Of a stretch of 64,000 nucleotides of DNA, positions 26,536-34,707 are shown piece after piece (position 1 is the first letter of the stretch; every line of letters starts with the position of its first letter). The position numbers and the translations under genes were made by a program. Below the pieces are notes generated by a model. The model was not told the origin of the DNA, searched no databases, and saw only the letters and a list, made by a program, of their open reading frames with translations. The stretch is from Rhodococcus sp. 06-235-1A. Lineage in GTDB: Bacteria; Actinomycetota; Actinomycetes; Mycobacteriales; Mycobacteriaceae. Location: positions 163,218-227,217 of the forward strand of contig NZ_NOYI01000024.1 of assembly GCF_002258785.1 (NCBI RefSeq). The letters are read 5' to 3'.

Positions 26536-27974
26536 TCCGCGTCCTTTCCAACCGATCGGAGCGCCGAATGATGCCGACCCCACAGGAAGTAGAACGCGAG
26601 AACCACGGCGAGCCAGAGCCCGAACCAGAACCACGTGGTCCACCGCAGACCCGACAGGATGTACACGCATGCGGCGACCGACAACACCGGCGTCACCGGA
26701 TATCCCGGCACCTTGAACGGACGCTCCAGGTCCGGCATCGTCCGACGAAGCACGACCACTCCTACGGCCACGACGATGAACGCGACGAGAGTACCGATCG
26801 ACACCAGATCGGCCAGCTTGTCGAGCGGAATGAACGCAGCGAGTATCGAGATGACTACCGCCACCACGATCGTGTTGTTGACCGGGGTGTGCGTGCGAGG
26901 ACTGACTTTGGCAAACGCCTTCGGCAACATTCCGTCTCGGCCCATGGCGAACAGAATGCGAGTCTGCCCGTACATCGTCACCAGGGTCACTGAGAAGATC
27001 GAGATGACCGCGCCGGCAGCCAGAATAGTTGCCGGCCAGGCCTGCCCGGTGACATTGCGAAGAATCTCGGCCAAGCCGGCTTCCTCCTGACCGGCGAAGG
27101 CGGTCCACGGCTGCGTCCCCAGCGCTGCAACCGCGACCACGAGGTAGAAGACGATGACGACGATGAGCGCAGCAATGATGGCCCGAGGCATGGTCTTCTG
27201 CGGATTTTTCACCTCGTCGCCCGCGGTGGACACTGCGTCGAGTCCGATGAACGAGAAGAAGATGGTGCCTGCGGCCGCCGTGACACCGGCAGTACCCAGC
27301 GGCATGAAATCGGAGAAATTCCCTGAATCGAAGGCGGAGAATCCGACGACCGCGAACAGCGCGAGCACACCGAGTTTGATGACGACCATGACCGCGTTCA
27401 CTGCAGCGGATTCACTGGCACCGCGGATGAGCAGCACGGCGCACAAGGCGATCAGAACCACAGCGGGCAGGTTCATGATGCCGGGGTCGGCGTCACCCGG
27501 TGCAGCGGACAACGCGTGCGGGATGGTGAAACCGAAGAGGTTGTTCAGCAGTTCGTTCAGATACCCGCTCCACCCCACGGCGACGGCGGCACTCGACACC
27601 CCGTATTCGAGCAGCAGACAGGCCGCGACCCCCATCGCGACCACCTCACCCATCGTCACGTAGGCGTACGAGTAGGTAGAGCCCGATACCGGCACTGCCG
27701 AGGCCATTTCGGCGTAGCAGATGGCGGCGAGGCCCGCCGCGATACCTGCTGCCAGGAACGAGAGCACCACCGCGGGACCGGCTTCCGGGACGGCGAGCGA
27801 CAGCACGAAGAAGATGCCGGTGCCGATGGTGGCACCGACTCCGAACATCGTCAGCTGGAAGGTTCCGATGGTCCGTTCCAGCCCACCACTGCCCTCCTGA
27901 TCCGGGTCGACGATCGGCTTCTTGCGGAGCAGCTGTGATCGCAGACTAGATGCGGGTCTGTTCGACGAAGTCAT
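26532..27974 (-). CDS. APC family amino acid permease (cationic amino acid transporter-like)
   Basis: The 480-residue integral membrane protein has about 12 helices and the APC/CAT signatures FGVGATIGTGIFFVLSLAVP (helix 1) and SFIGLDAVSTAGDEVKNPQ. Proton- or gradient-driven amino-acid uptake is expected; position in the cluster suggests arginine or lysine. ATG at 27974 has GGGAGC upstream; an earlier GTG would add an unconserved extension. It is divergent from a PucR regulator, probably its regulator. Confidence 0.9.
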   Translation of the reverse strand: MTSSNRPASSLRSQLLRKKPIVDPDQEGSGGLERTIGTFQLTMFGVGATIGTGIFFVLSLAVPEAGPAVVLSFLAAGIAAGLAAICYAEMASAVPVSGSTYSYAYVTMGEVVAMGVAACLLLEYGVSSAAVAVGWSGYLNELLNNLFGFTIPHALSAAPGDADPGIMNLPAVVLIALCAVLLIRGASESAAVNAVMVVIKLGVLALFAVVGFSAFDSGNFSDFMPLGTAGVTAAAGTIFFSFIGLDAVSTAGDEVKNPQKTMPRAIIAALIVVIVFYLVVAVAALGTQPWTAFAGQEEAGLAEILRNVTGQAWPATILAAGAVISIFSVTLVTMYGQTRILFAMGRDGMLPKAFAKVSPRTHTPVNNTIVVAVVISILAAFIPLDKLADLVSIGTLVAFIVVAVGVVVLRRTMPDLERPFKVPGYPVTPVLSVAACVYILSGLRWTTWFWFGLWLAVVLAFYFLWGRHHSALRSVGKDAE

Positions 27975-28148
27975 GGTCGGCTCCCAACGTGGAGGCGAAC
28001 GAGCGGATCGGCTGATTGTGCTCCCAGATAGTGCCTGTCGCACATCGAACACGCCGCGAAATGTCTCGAACTACGCCACGACTCGTTTCGGGACTGCCAC
28101 TGCGGTGCCTACCATTGACCTTCGATCGGATGGGAGACGAGCGAACAC

Positions 28149-29363
28149 ATGGCCACACAGGAGGGCGGGGCACGGCTCGACACCGTCGCCACGCTGGCTG
28201 CGTCGGACGCGGGCGGCCTCGACGTGGTGTACCTGGGCAACTTTCTCGACGTCCTCACCGACGCGGTGAACGCGGGCGTTCCGCTCAGACGACAACAGCT
28301 GCGGGCGTTCCGGGCGCAAGGTGACGCGGCCGCGCGTGCCGGAGTCGCTCTGCGCGCGCTGCTCGACCTCTATCTGTCCTCGGCATGGCGCCTGTGGCGA
28401 GAACTGCCTGCAGTGACCGCAGCTGCCGAGGATCCGGCCGGCGTCGTCACGGCGGGCGAGGTGATGTTGCGGGCCGTCGACGATGCAGTGGCCGAACTCG
28501 CCGAAGGGTTCCAACTCGCCCGTCGCACGCTCGTTCGTGCCGAGGTACTCGCCCGGCGCGAGTTCGTCGACGATCTGCTCTCCGGAACGTCCGACGTCGC
28601 CGGGGTACTCGGACGCGCCCAGACGTTCGGACTGGACCTGTCGAGTCCGCATGCGGTGGCAGTGGTCACGTCGAGCAAGCCGTTCACCGACGCGAGCTCG
28701 GCGATCGGACTCGTCGAGCGCAGCGTGCAGGGCAGCAAAGGTGACGCCGAGTTGCTCGTCGCAACCAAGCAGGGGCGGTTGATCCTGGTTTTCCCGGCAC
28801 CCGACCGCGAGGCCGTCGAGCATGTACTCACCCATGCCTCACGTGTACTCGGGACGTCGACACTCACCCCGAGTGACTCCGTCGATCTTCGCCGTGACGG
28901 CGAGTACGGCAGGACGCAAATCGGTGTCGGTCGCCCACGCGGCGGAGCTGCAGGCGTCGCCGCGTCGTACCGGGAGGCGCTCGATGCCCTGGAACTCGCC
29001 GCCTCGCTCGGGCTCGATACGCCGATGGTCGATGCTCGTGATCTGCTCGTCTATCGGGTTCTCATCAGCGATCGGGCTGCCATCGCCGATCTGGTCGACA
29101 CGTTGTTGACTCCGCTGCTCGTCGCCCGCGGGGGTGCAGGTCCGCTACTGGAGACCTTGCAGGTGTATTTCGACACCGGCGCGAACTCTGCGTCCACAGC
29201 GAGACGCATGCATCTTTCTGTGAGGGCGGTCACATACAGATTGTCGCGAATACATGATTTGACCGGTCAAGATGTGGGCAATCCCGTCGAGGCATTTGCG
29301 CTGCATACAGCCGTACTCGGTGCCATGCTGCTCGACTGGCCTGGCGGTCGCGTGCCGTCCTGA
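28149..29363 (+). CDS. PucR/CdaR-type helix-turn-helix regulator
   Basis: The 404-residue protein lacks the PucR N-terminal ligand domain. It has a RsbRD/GGDEF-like middle and a C-terminal PucR-type helix-turn-helix (STARRMHLSVRAVTYRLSRI). Divergent from the amino-acid permease, it most likely controls permease-usp transcription. ATG at 28149. Confidence 0.82.
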   Translation: MATQEGGARLDTVATLAASDAGGLDVVYLGNFLDVLTDAVNAGVPLRRQQLRAFRAQGDAAARAGVALRALLDLYLSSAWRLWRELPAVTAAAEDPAGVVTAGEVMLRAVDDAVAELAEGFQLARRTLVRAEVLARREFVDDLLSGTSDVAGVLGRAQTFGLDLSSPHAVAVVTSSKPFTDASSAIGLVERSVQGSKGDAELLVATKQGRLILVFPAPDREAVEHVLTHASRVLGTSTLTPSDSVDLRRDGEYGRTQIGVGRPRGGAAGVAASYREALDALELAASLGLDTPMVDARDLLVYRVLISDRAAIADLVDTLLTPLLVARGGAGPLLETLQVYFDTGANSASTARRMHLSVRAVTYRLSRIHDLTGQDVGNPVEAFALHTAVLGAMLLDWPGGRVPS

Positions 29364-29381
29364 CAGGTACAGTCGACCAAG

Positions 29382-29398
29382 TTGCCGGATTCCGGCAA
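29382..29398. repeat. 17-bp perfect palindrome TTGCCGGA-T-TCCGGCAA
   Basis: It lies 19 bases after the PucR stop and about 190 bases before the small basic protein. With a one-base centre it cannot make a good hairpin loop, so an operator is more likely than a terminator. The rest of 29399-29570 shows no gene. Confidence 0.4.
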
Positions 29399-29586
29399 AG
29401 AATTCCGGCGAAACATGTCCGCAAAACGACCCTGCCTGCACGAAACTGAACAGTCACACTGGAGTAGTCGCGGTCGGACCCACTAGGCGTGGAGCCCCGC
29501 GGAAGACCCACGATTCCCGTCGAGCAGAACGCTCGGCCAGAACGCCACCGGATCAGACGTACGAGAACGTAAGGAGCATGTGACAG

Positions 29587-29742
29587 ATGTCGTCGTTGAC
29601 ACAGAAGTTGACATCGTTCGCTCGCAGCCCGCAGGGCAAGAAGATGATCGATCAAGCCCGCCGGTATGCGACCAAGCCGGAGAATCAGGCGAAGTTGAAG
29701 CAACTCGGAAGCAAGTTCACCGGTAAGGGTGGTCGTTCATGA
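29587..29742 (+). CDS. small basic protein (51 aa) coupled to TerC
   Basis: The frame from ATG 29587 encodes MSSLTQKLTSFARSPQGKKM followed by a Lys/Arg/Gln-rich helical stretch ending KFTGKGGRS. It has an excellent ribosome site (TAAGGAG) and its stop overlaps the TerC start (ATGA). It is strongly basic and soluble, perhaps DNA-, RNA- or membrane-phosphate-binding. No family is recognised with certainty; translational coupling supports a function tied to TerC. Confidence 0.8.
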   Translation: MSSLTQKLTSFARSPQGKKMIDQARRYATKPENQAKLKQLGSKFTGKGGRS

Positions 29743-30806
29743 ACGTCGTCCCGTGGTGGGCATGGGCGGCCTTCGGTGCCGTCGTCCTCATCCTGCTGGC
29801 AATCGACCTGCTGGCGCACCGCGGTGCCCACATCATCGGCTTCAAGGAGGCCGCGTGGTGGAGCGCCCTGTGGGTCGGCGTGGCCATCGTCTTCGGCATC
29901 GTCGTGTTCTTCACGCTCGGCACAACGGCAGGCGTCGAATACACGACGGCATGGTTGCTGGAGAAGAGTCTGTCCGTCGACAACCTGTTCGTCTTCGCGC
30001 TGATCTTCGGCTACTTCAAGGTTCCCCGTGAGTACCAGCATCGCGTGTTGTTCTTCGGTGTCATCGGTGCCCTCGTCTTCCGTGCCATCTTCTTGGCCGC
30101 CGGTGTGGCGATCGTCAGCAAGTTCGCTGCCGTTCTGTTCGTCTTCGCAGCCATCCTTCTCTACAGCGCGTACAAGCTGATGAAGGACGAGGACGACTCG
30201 TACGACCCCGGCACCTCCATCGCAGTGCGCTTGCTCAAGAAGATCGTCCCCGTCCAGGACGAGTACTCCGGTACCAAGTTCTTCGTCAAGGAAGCAGGCA
30301 AGCGGGTGGCCACGCCGCTTCTCGCCGTCGTGGTGGCGATCGAGGCCGCCGACCTGGTGTTCGCAGTCGACAGCGTTCCTGCTGTTCTGGCGGTGACCGA
30401 CGACCCGTTCATCGTGTATTCCTCGAATGCGTTCGCCATCCTCGGACTGCGTGCCCTGTACTTCTTGCTCGCAGGGTTGCTCGAGAAGTTCCACTACCTG
30501 TCCAAGGGACTGGCAATCATTCTTGCCTTCATCGGCGTCAAGCTGATCCTGCAGGCCGGACACAAGGTGATCAGCACGTCGATCCCCGAGATCCCGTCCC
30601 TGGTCAGCCTGGTGGTCATCGTCGTGGTCCTGGCAGGATCGATCATCCTGAGCCTGAAGAATCCCCCGGAGGAAGACGCCGCCGACGCGATCGACAAGGC
30701 CGCGGCCGACAGTCCGATCGTCGATCCGACGGACGGAACATCCACCGCCGGCACCTCGTCGACGGGAACGTCGGGCACGGATTCACCGAGACTCGACAAG
30801 TCCTAG
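29739..30806 (+). CDS. TerC family integral membrane protein
   Basis: The 355-residue protein has 8-9 hydrophobic helices with the TerC metal-site motifs EKSLSVDNLFVFALIF and EAADLVFAVDSVPAVLAV. The acidic C-terminal tail (about residues 305-355) is low in complexity. TerC proteins are linked to tellurite resistance and, more recently, to metal (manganese or calcium) export that supports secreted metalloproteins. No yybP-ykoY riboswitch was seen upstream. A terminator follows. Confidence 0.92.
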   Translation: MNVVPWWAWAAFGAVVLILLAIDLLAHRGAHIIGFKEAAWWSALWVGVAIVFGIVVFFTLGTTAGVEYTTAWLLEKSLSVDNLFVFALIFGYFKVPREYQHRVLFFGVIGALVFRAIFLAAGVAIVSKFAAVLFVFAAILLYSAYKLMKDEDDSYDPGTSIAVRLLKKIVPVQDEYSGTKFFVKEAGKRVATPLLAVVVAIEAADLVFAVDSVPAVLAVTDDPFIVYSSNAFAILGLRALYFLLAGLLEKFHYLSKGLAIILAFIGVKLILQAGHKVISTSIPEIPSLVSLVVIVVVLAGSIILSLKNPPEEDAADAIDKAAADSPIVDPTDGTSTAGTSSTGTSGTDSPRLDKS

Positions 30807-30817
30807 TACCGCACGAC

Positions 30818-30850
30818 ACATGCCCCGCCGATCTCTTCGGCGGGGCATGT
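30818..30850 (+). terminator. hairpin terminator after terC
   Basis: ACATGCCCCGCCG and its exact complement flank a 7-base loop (13-bp stem), followed by TTGTG. Its right arm overlaps a GTTT that may be the -35 box of dps. Confidence 0.85.
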
Positions 30851-30874
30851 TTGTGTTCCGGGGCGTTGGGGCAA
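30849..30874 (+). promoter_or_regulatory. weak SigB/SigF-type promoter candidate for dps
   Basis: GTTT (30849-30852), 16 bases, then GGGCAA (30869-30874; consensus GGGTAT), ending 9 bases before the dps ATG. Mycobacterial dps is sigma-factor-F dependent, which fits, but the -10 is imperfect. Confidence 0.35.
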
Positions 30875-30883
30875 ACACTGATC

Positions 30884-31432
30884 ATGGCTGAAAAGAACTC
30901 GTACACCGTTCCCGGACTCACCTCGGAAAAGGGCGCGCGCGTCGCCGAGATCTTGCAAGATCGACTGAACGCGTACAACGACCTACACCTGACCCTCAAG
31001 CACATTCACTGGAATGTCGTCGGACCCAACTTCATCTCTGTGCACGAGATGCTCGACCCGCAGGTCGAAGCGGTTCGCGGTTTCGCCGACGACGTCGCCG
31101 AGCGCATCGCAACCCTCGGCTCCTCGGCCAAGGGCACGCCCGGCACCATCGTCTCCGAGCGCAGCTGGGACGACTACTCGATCGGACGCGCGACGGCCAT
31201 CGAGCACCTCGGAGCTCTCGATCTCGTCTACACCGGCGTGATCGAGACCACCCGTAAGAACATCGACGAGGTCGGCGAGATCGACCCCATCACCGAGGAC
31301 ATGCTCATCGGCCAAAGTGCCCAGCTCGAACTGTTCCACTGGTTCGTCCGCGCACACCTGGAGAACTCCGGCGGTCAGCTGTCCACCGCGAGCGCGTCCA
31401 CCGAGGTAGACGCGGCCATTCAGGCAGGCTAG
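30884..31432 (+). CDS. dps: Dps family DNA-protection ferritin
   Basis: The 182-residue four-helix ferritin-like protein carries the Dps ferroxidase residues in LTLKHIHWNVVGPNFISVHEM and DPQVEAVRGFADDVAERIATL. It should form a 12-mer that oxidises and stores iron, and can bind DNA in stationary phase. It closely resembles mycobacterial Dps1 in the WFVRAHLE region and has a short flexible tail. ATG at 30884; a strong terminator follows. Confidence 0.93.
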   Translation: MAEKNSYTVPGLTSEKGARVAEILQDRLNAYNDLHLTLKHIHWNVVGPNFISVHEMLDPQVEAVRGFADDVAERIATLGSSAKGTPGTIVSERSWDDYSIGRATAIEHLGALDLVYTGVIETTRKNIDEVGEIDPITEDMLIGQSAQLELFHWFVRAHLENSGGQLSTASASTEVDAAIQAG

Positions 31433-31446
31433 ACCTTCTCGACCAC

Positions 31447-31486
31447 AACACCGACCTCGCCGTTACCGGCGGGGTCGGTGTTTTTC
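31447..31486 (+). terminator. Rho-independent terminator after dps
   Basis: AACACCGACCTCGCCG pairs with CGGCGGGGTCGGTGTT (one mismatch, loop TTAC), followed by a run of T. A canonical intrinsic terminator. Confidence 0.92.
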
Positions 31487-31498
31487 GTCCGGGCGAGG

Positions 31499-31960
31499 TC
31501 AGTCGGTCGGCCTGGCCTCGTGCCCGCGGCGGCCGTGCGTACGACGCTGCTCTTTCATCTCTGCCTCGAAGATGTGACGGCGACCGTCGAGCAATTCGTC
31601 TCGCACCGCCCGCTCGTGTTCGCGCAGAGGACTCCAGTAGCCGTCGTCGAATTCCTCGACGAGCTGGAACGTCCAGCGTCCGGGCGCGATGTTCCTGCCT
31701 ATCATGTCGTCGCCGATTCGCTGCGCGATCGCGTTGTGGTCGGCTTCGGCGAGTGCCTCGACGGCTTCCCCGAGCAGCAGGTCGGAGTGACCCATCAGTT
31801 GGTGGAACGAATAAAGGTGCCCGCGGGCCCGCTCGACGCATTCGAGTGCCTCGGACATCTTGCCCACTGCGGCCACGGTCGCGTCGTCCACACCGCTCGG
31901 ACGCCGATGCTCCGGAGACGGTGTCTCGTGGGCGGGCTGGGCGTCGGTATCTGAGTTCAT
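31499..31960 (-). CDS. conserved-looking hypothetical protein (153 aa)
   Basis: A soluble, charged protein with helical segments (SEALECVERARGHLYSFHQL, LLGEAVEALAEADHNAIAQR) and aromatic residues in the middle (GRWTFQLVEEFDDGYW). It resembles a four-helix or coiled-coil fold, but no family is recognised. GGGTAA at 31970-31975 with GGTT 15 bases upstream suggests stress-sigma control. It is divergent from csbD and convergent with dps. Confidence 0.7.
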   Translation of the reverse strand: MNSDTDAQPAHETPSPEHRRPSGVDDATVAAVGKMSEALECVERARGHLYSFHQLMGHSDLLLGEAVEALAEADHNAIAQRIGDDMIGRNIAPGRWTFQLVEEFDDGYWSPLREHERAVRDELLDGRRHIFEAEMKEQRRTHGRRGHEARPTD

Positions 31961-31969
31961 GGTCGACGG

Positions 31970-31994
31970 TTACCCGGATCGCATCTGTACAACC
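31970..31994 (-). promoter_or_regulatory. SigB/SigF-like promoter of the 153-aa gene
   Basis: On the minus strand, GGTT (31994-31991), 15 bases, GGGTAA (31975-31970). Consensus is GTTT-N15-17-GGGTAT. It would start transcription only a few bases before the ATG at 31960. Confidence 0.4.
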
Positions 31995-32008
31995 GCACGC
32001 ACAACGGG

Positions 32009-32033
32009 GATTACCGCGTCCGATCGTGGGTAT
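32009..32033 (+). promoter_or_regulatory. SigB/SigF-like promoter of csbD
   Basis: GATT (32009-32012), 15 bases, GGGTAT (32028-32033). The -10 is a perfect match to the general-stress sigma consensus. CsbD is a sigma-B regulon member in Bacillus. Confidence 0.5.
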
Positions 32034-32077
32034 AGCTCTCTGCGAACAGGCACGACAATCTATTTCGAGGAGTTCAC

Positions 32078-32275
32078 ATGGCTGATTTCATCGACAAGGC
32101 AAAGCACAAGGCCGAAGAGCTGGTGGGCGAAGCCAAGGAAAAGATCGGCCACAAGACCGACAACGACGATCTTGCTGCCGAAGGCGCAAAGGATCAGGCC
32201 TCGGGCAAGACCAAGCAGGTCGGCGACGACGTCTCGGACGCCGCAGGCAACATCAAGGACAAGTTCACCAACTGA
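32078..32275 (+). CDS. CsbD family stress-response protein
   Basis: The 65-residue hydrophilic, Lys/Asp/Ala-rich protein (FIDKAKHKAEELVGEAKEKI, SGKTKQVGDDVSDAAGNIKD) matches CsbD, a small abundant general-stress protein of unknown mechanism. CGAGGAG lies ahead of the ATG. Confidence 0.9.
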   Translation: MADFIDKAKHKAEELVGEAKEKIGHKTDNDDLAAEGAKDQASGKTKQVGDDVSDAAGNIKDKFTN

Positions 32276-32297
32276 TCGATTCGATCGGCCGAACAGG

Positions 32298-32338
32298 ACC
32301 CCGCACCCAGGCTCTTCAGCCACTGGAGGGTGCGGGGT
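32298..32338 (+). terminator. hairpin after csbD
   Basis: ACCCCGCACCC and its exact complement (11 bp) flank a 19-base loop, between csbD and the convergent EAL gene. No long T-run. Confidence 0.6.
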
Positions 32339-32370
32339 TCTCGGCTTCTCCGACCCATCTCGGATCGCCC

Positions 32371-33099
32371 TCAGATCGGCGGATTGGGGAGCGGCATCGG
32401 ACGGCCGAACAGCCATCCCTGCCCCAGAGTCGCACCCAGTGACATCGCGCGGCGCAAGTGTCGACGAGTCTCGATCCCTTCGGCCAACAGGACCGCGTCG
32501 CTCGTGCGCACGTACGCTCGCACCTGCCGCATGGCGGCGCGCGAACGGAACGGCGACCGGACGATCGAGGCGTCGAGTTTGACGATGTCCGGGGCGACCG
32601 CGGCGAGCAGCTCCAGCGTTGCCGGAGTGGCCCCGACGTCGTCCATGGCCACTGCTATTCCGCGAGCGCGAGCACCTCGAACCAGGGCCAACAGCAACGG
32701 CACGTTCCGATCGAGATCCCGTTCGGTGATCTCCAGAACCACGTCGAGGTCATCGCCGATCGCATCGAGGTGGGCGTCGACATCCCGCTCGTCGACGAAG
32801 CAGCCCGGTTCGATGTTGAGAAAGAACCGCACCCGACGCGAGTACGCGCGCTCGCGCGCCGCCCGTAGCGCGGCCGCTCGACATGCGACGTCGACGCGGC
32901 CCACCATCCCGCGCTCACGGGCGAGGGCGAACACGTCCTCGGGAACTGCCAGACTCGGCGACGGCCATCTGGCCAGCGCCTCGTACCCGACAACGGCCTC
33001 CGTGGACAGGTCGACGACGGGTTGGAACAGTGCGGCCACCGACTCCACCGAATCGAGCGCAGCCGACGCTGCCAGTACCGCGCCGTCCGATACGGTCAC
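32371..33099 (-). CDS. EAL-domain protein, putative cyclic-di-GMP phosphodiesterase
   Basis: The 242-residue protein is almost entirely an EAL domain. Key positions are present: EAL at 40-42 (GYEALARW), Asn in FLNIEP, Glu in LEITER, Asp-Asp in MDDVGAT, Lys in IVKLDASIV, Glu in LAEGIET and Gln in LGQGWLFGRP. Catalytic activity on cyclic-di-GMP is therefore plausible, although loop 6 (DDVGAT for DDFGTG) is altered. GTG start overlaps the stop of the upstream regulator (GTGA). No GGDEF partner is in the window. Confidence 0.85.
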   Translation of the reverse strand: MTVSDGAVLAASAALDSVESVAALFQPVVDLSTEAVVGYEALARWPSPSLAVPEDVFALARERGMVGRVDVACRAAALRAARERAYSRRVRFFLNIEPGCFVDERDVDAHLDAIGDDLDVVLEITERDLDRNVPLLLALVRGARARGIAVAMDDVGATPATLELLAAVAPDIVKLDASIVRSPFRSRAAMRQVRAYVRTSDAVLLAEGIETRRHLRRAMSLGATLGQGWLFGRPMPLPNPPI

Positions 33100-34352
33100 A
33101 GCTTTCGCTCGTCCACCGGAGCACGCCGTGCTTCGAGGCGGTCGGCGATCAGAGCAGCGTGCAGTCGGCGCAGCCCGGACGGCTTCATCGGATCCAGTCC
33201 GGTGAGCTGCTCTACTCGTTTGAGGCGGTAATCGACGGTATTGGGGTGCACCGTCAGCCAGGTTGCCGTCTTCTTACGGTTGGAGTCCGAGTCGACGAAG
33301 GCGTGCAGCGTCGGCAACAGATCGACCGAATCCCGCAGCGGATCGATCAGTGTCACGAGGTGCTTGCGCCCCAGGCCAGGCCTGCTCACCTGGTACTCGA
33401 ACACCAGATCCGAGATCCGGTACGTCCCCGGCGCGTACCGCAACCGGCGCACGAGACTCAGCAACTCGTACAGGTGGGATGCAGTTGTGGAGATGTCGTC
33501 GATCTCCACCGATGCGGTGGTTGCGGTGATCGCGATCTGGCCCGCATCGGCGAGACGATCGACCAGTACGTCGACGTCGACGCCGGGGATGTCGGGTAGC
33601 AGGACCGTTCCACCGGTGGCGCTGATGGACGCGATCGGCGCACAGTCTGCGTCGAAGGTTGCCAGCGCGGCGTGGATTCGCCGGAGTTTCCGAGCCGCCA
33701 TCATCGTCGCATCGGTCCTCCGGACACCTTCGTCGGCGTGGGCCGGGAAGTGCAGGGCCAGCACGTGATAGTCCTCGGCGAGCAGCGCGCCCATACGATC
33801 GGCGATCTTGCGTGCCGTACCGTCGCCGGTCAGCAACGCGTCGAGCAGTTCGACGTCGTGATGTGGCCCGTTCTGAGTCAGCGTGCGGAATTCCGCCAGG
33901 TAGGCGTCGGACACGGATTCGGTGACGGCGTCGAGCAACTCCATGATCAGGACAGTGCTGTCGACCATCTCTCCGTCGGTACCGTCGTCAGCCGAGCGCG
34001 GCGAGTTTCGCAATCCCATCGCGCAGCCTTCGTTGATCGCGTGCTGGATCTGTCCGAGCGGAACGCCGTCGCGTGCCCATCGGGTGGCCGCATCGCGGAA
34101 GATGTCCAACGCTCCGGGAATCGGTTGCCTCCCGGATTCGAGGACTCCCGTCGCCAGTTCGCAGCAGGTGGTCGTCATGTCGTCGAGCTCACCGCGGGCA
34201 CAGTCGCGCGGCGGTGGAGTGTCCTCGGGCTCTCCGATGTACTGGTCCAACATCCGGGCCGCCGTCTCCCGGGGCGTCCGCAAACGATCGGATGCACGTC
34301 GCCCGCCCACGTAATCCTCCTGTGGCACGTGCACGCTCTCTGTCGCGGTCAC
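33096..34352 (-). CDS. CdaR/PucR-type helix-turn-helix regulator
   Basis: The 418-residue protein has an N-terminal RsbRD-like helical domain (about residues 25-190), a central degenerate GGDEF-like region, and a C-terminal PucR helix-turn-helix (KKTATWLTVHPNTVDYRLKRVE). It is coupled by GTGA overlap to the EAL gene, so it may use or control cyclic-di-GMP turnover; this is inference. The initiator ATG is preceded by a long intergenic region. Confidence 0.82.
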   Translation of the reverse strand: MTATESVHVPQEDYVGGRRASDRLRTPRETAARMLDQYIGEPEDTPPPRDCARGELDDMTTTCCELATGVLESGRQPIPGALDIFRDAATRWARDGVPLGQIQHAINEGCAMGLRNSPRSADDGTDGEMVDSTVLIMELLDAVTESVSDAYLAEFRTLTQNGPHHDVELLDALLTGDGTARKIADRMGALLAEDYHVLALHFPAHADEGVRRTDATMMAARKLRRIHAALATFDADCAPIASISATGGTVLLPDIPGVDVDVLVDRLADAGQIAITATTASVEIDDISTTASHLYELLSLVRRLRYAPGTYRISDLVFEYQVSRPGLGRKHLVTLIDPLRDSVDLLPTLHAFVDSDSNRKKTATWLTVHPNTVDYRLKRVEQLTGLDPMKPSGLRRLHAALIADRLEARRAPVDERKL

Positions 34353-34707
34353 CCAACTCCACCCCTCGAACTCGAAACCTGCTTCAGGTTTTTCTGTCGT
34401 ATCGACTCGACACCATCCGGCTGCGGCATCGAACCCCCGTCCGTCGCTCCACTACCCCGCGCTGAACCACCGCGCGAAGAAGCGAACACACGAACCGTAG
34501 AACAAAAATCAAACCTACGGATTGTTTTCGACAATATATCCGGCAACTCATCCTGAATCGAGCGCCCCGAGTCACTTGTGACGCCCTCTCACAAATGACG
34601 CAGCGGTTGCAGGCAGATTCCAAACGCCAGGCCGGACGCCGCAATCGACCGAAATCCGCGCTTACTGTTCCGACTTGTCCAACTACCCTCGTCGAAAGTC
34701 AGGCTCC
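34353..34707. other. 355-base intergenic region with AT-rich core and palindromes
   Basis: Between the CdaR-like gene and the lipase. No convincing gene. It holds CCGTAG/CTACGG arms (34495-34500 and 34515-34520) around an A-rich stretch, an AT-rich segment near 34500-34550 unlike the rest of the window, and the inverted repeat at 34571-34599. It must contain both divergent promoters. Confidence 0.6.
34571..34599. promoter_or_regulatory. inverted repeat GTCACTTGTGA / TCACAAATGAC, candidate operator
   Basis: Eleven-base arms with one mismatch and a 7-base spacer, about 110 bases upstream of the lipase ATG. The TGTGA/TCACA cores resemble a Crp/Fnr-type site (TGTGA-N6-TCACA) but with longer spacing. 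Confidence 0.4.

Noticed and set aside
29399..29586. A yybP-ykoY manganese riboswitch in front of the terC operon
   Set aside because: The conserved loop sequences of that riboswitch could not be found in the leader.
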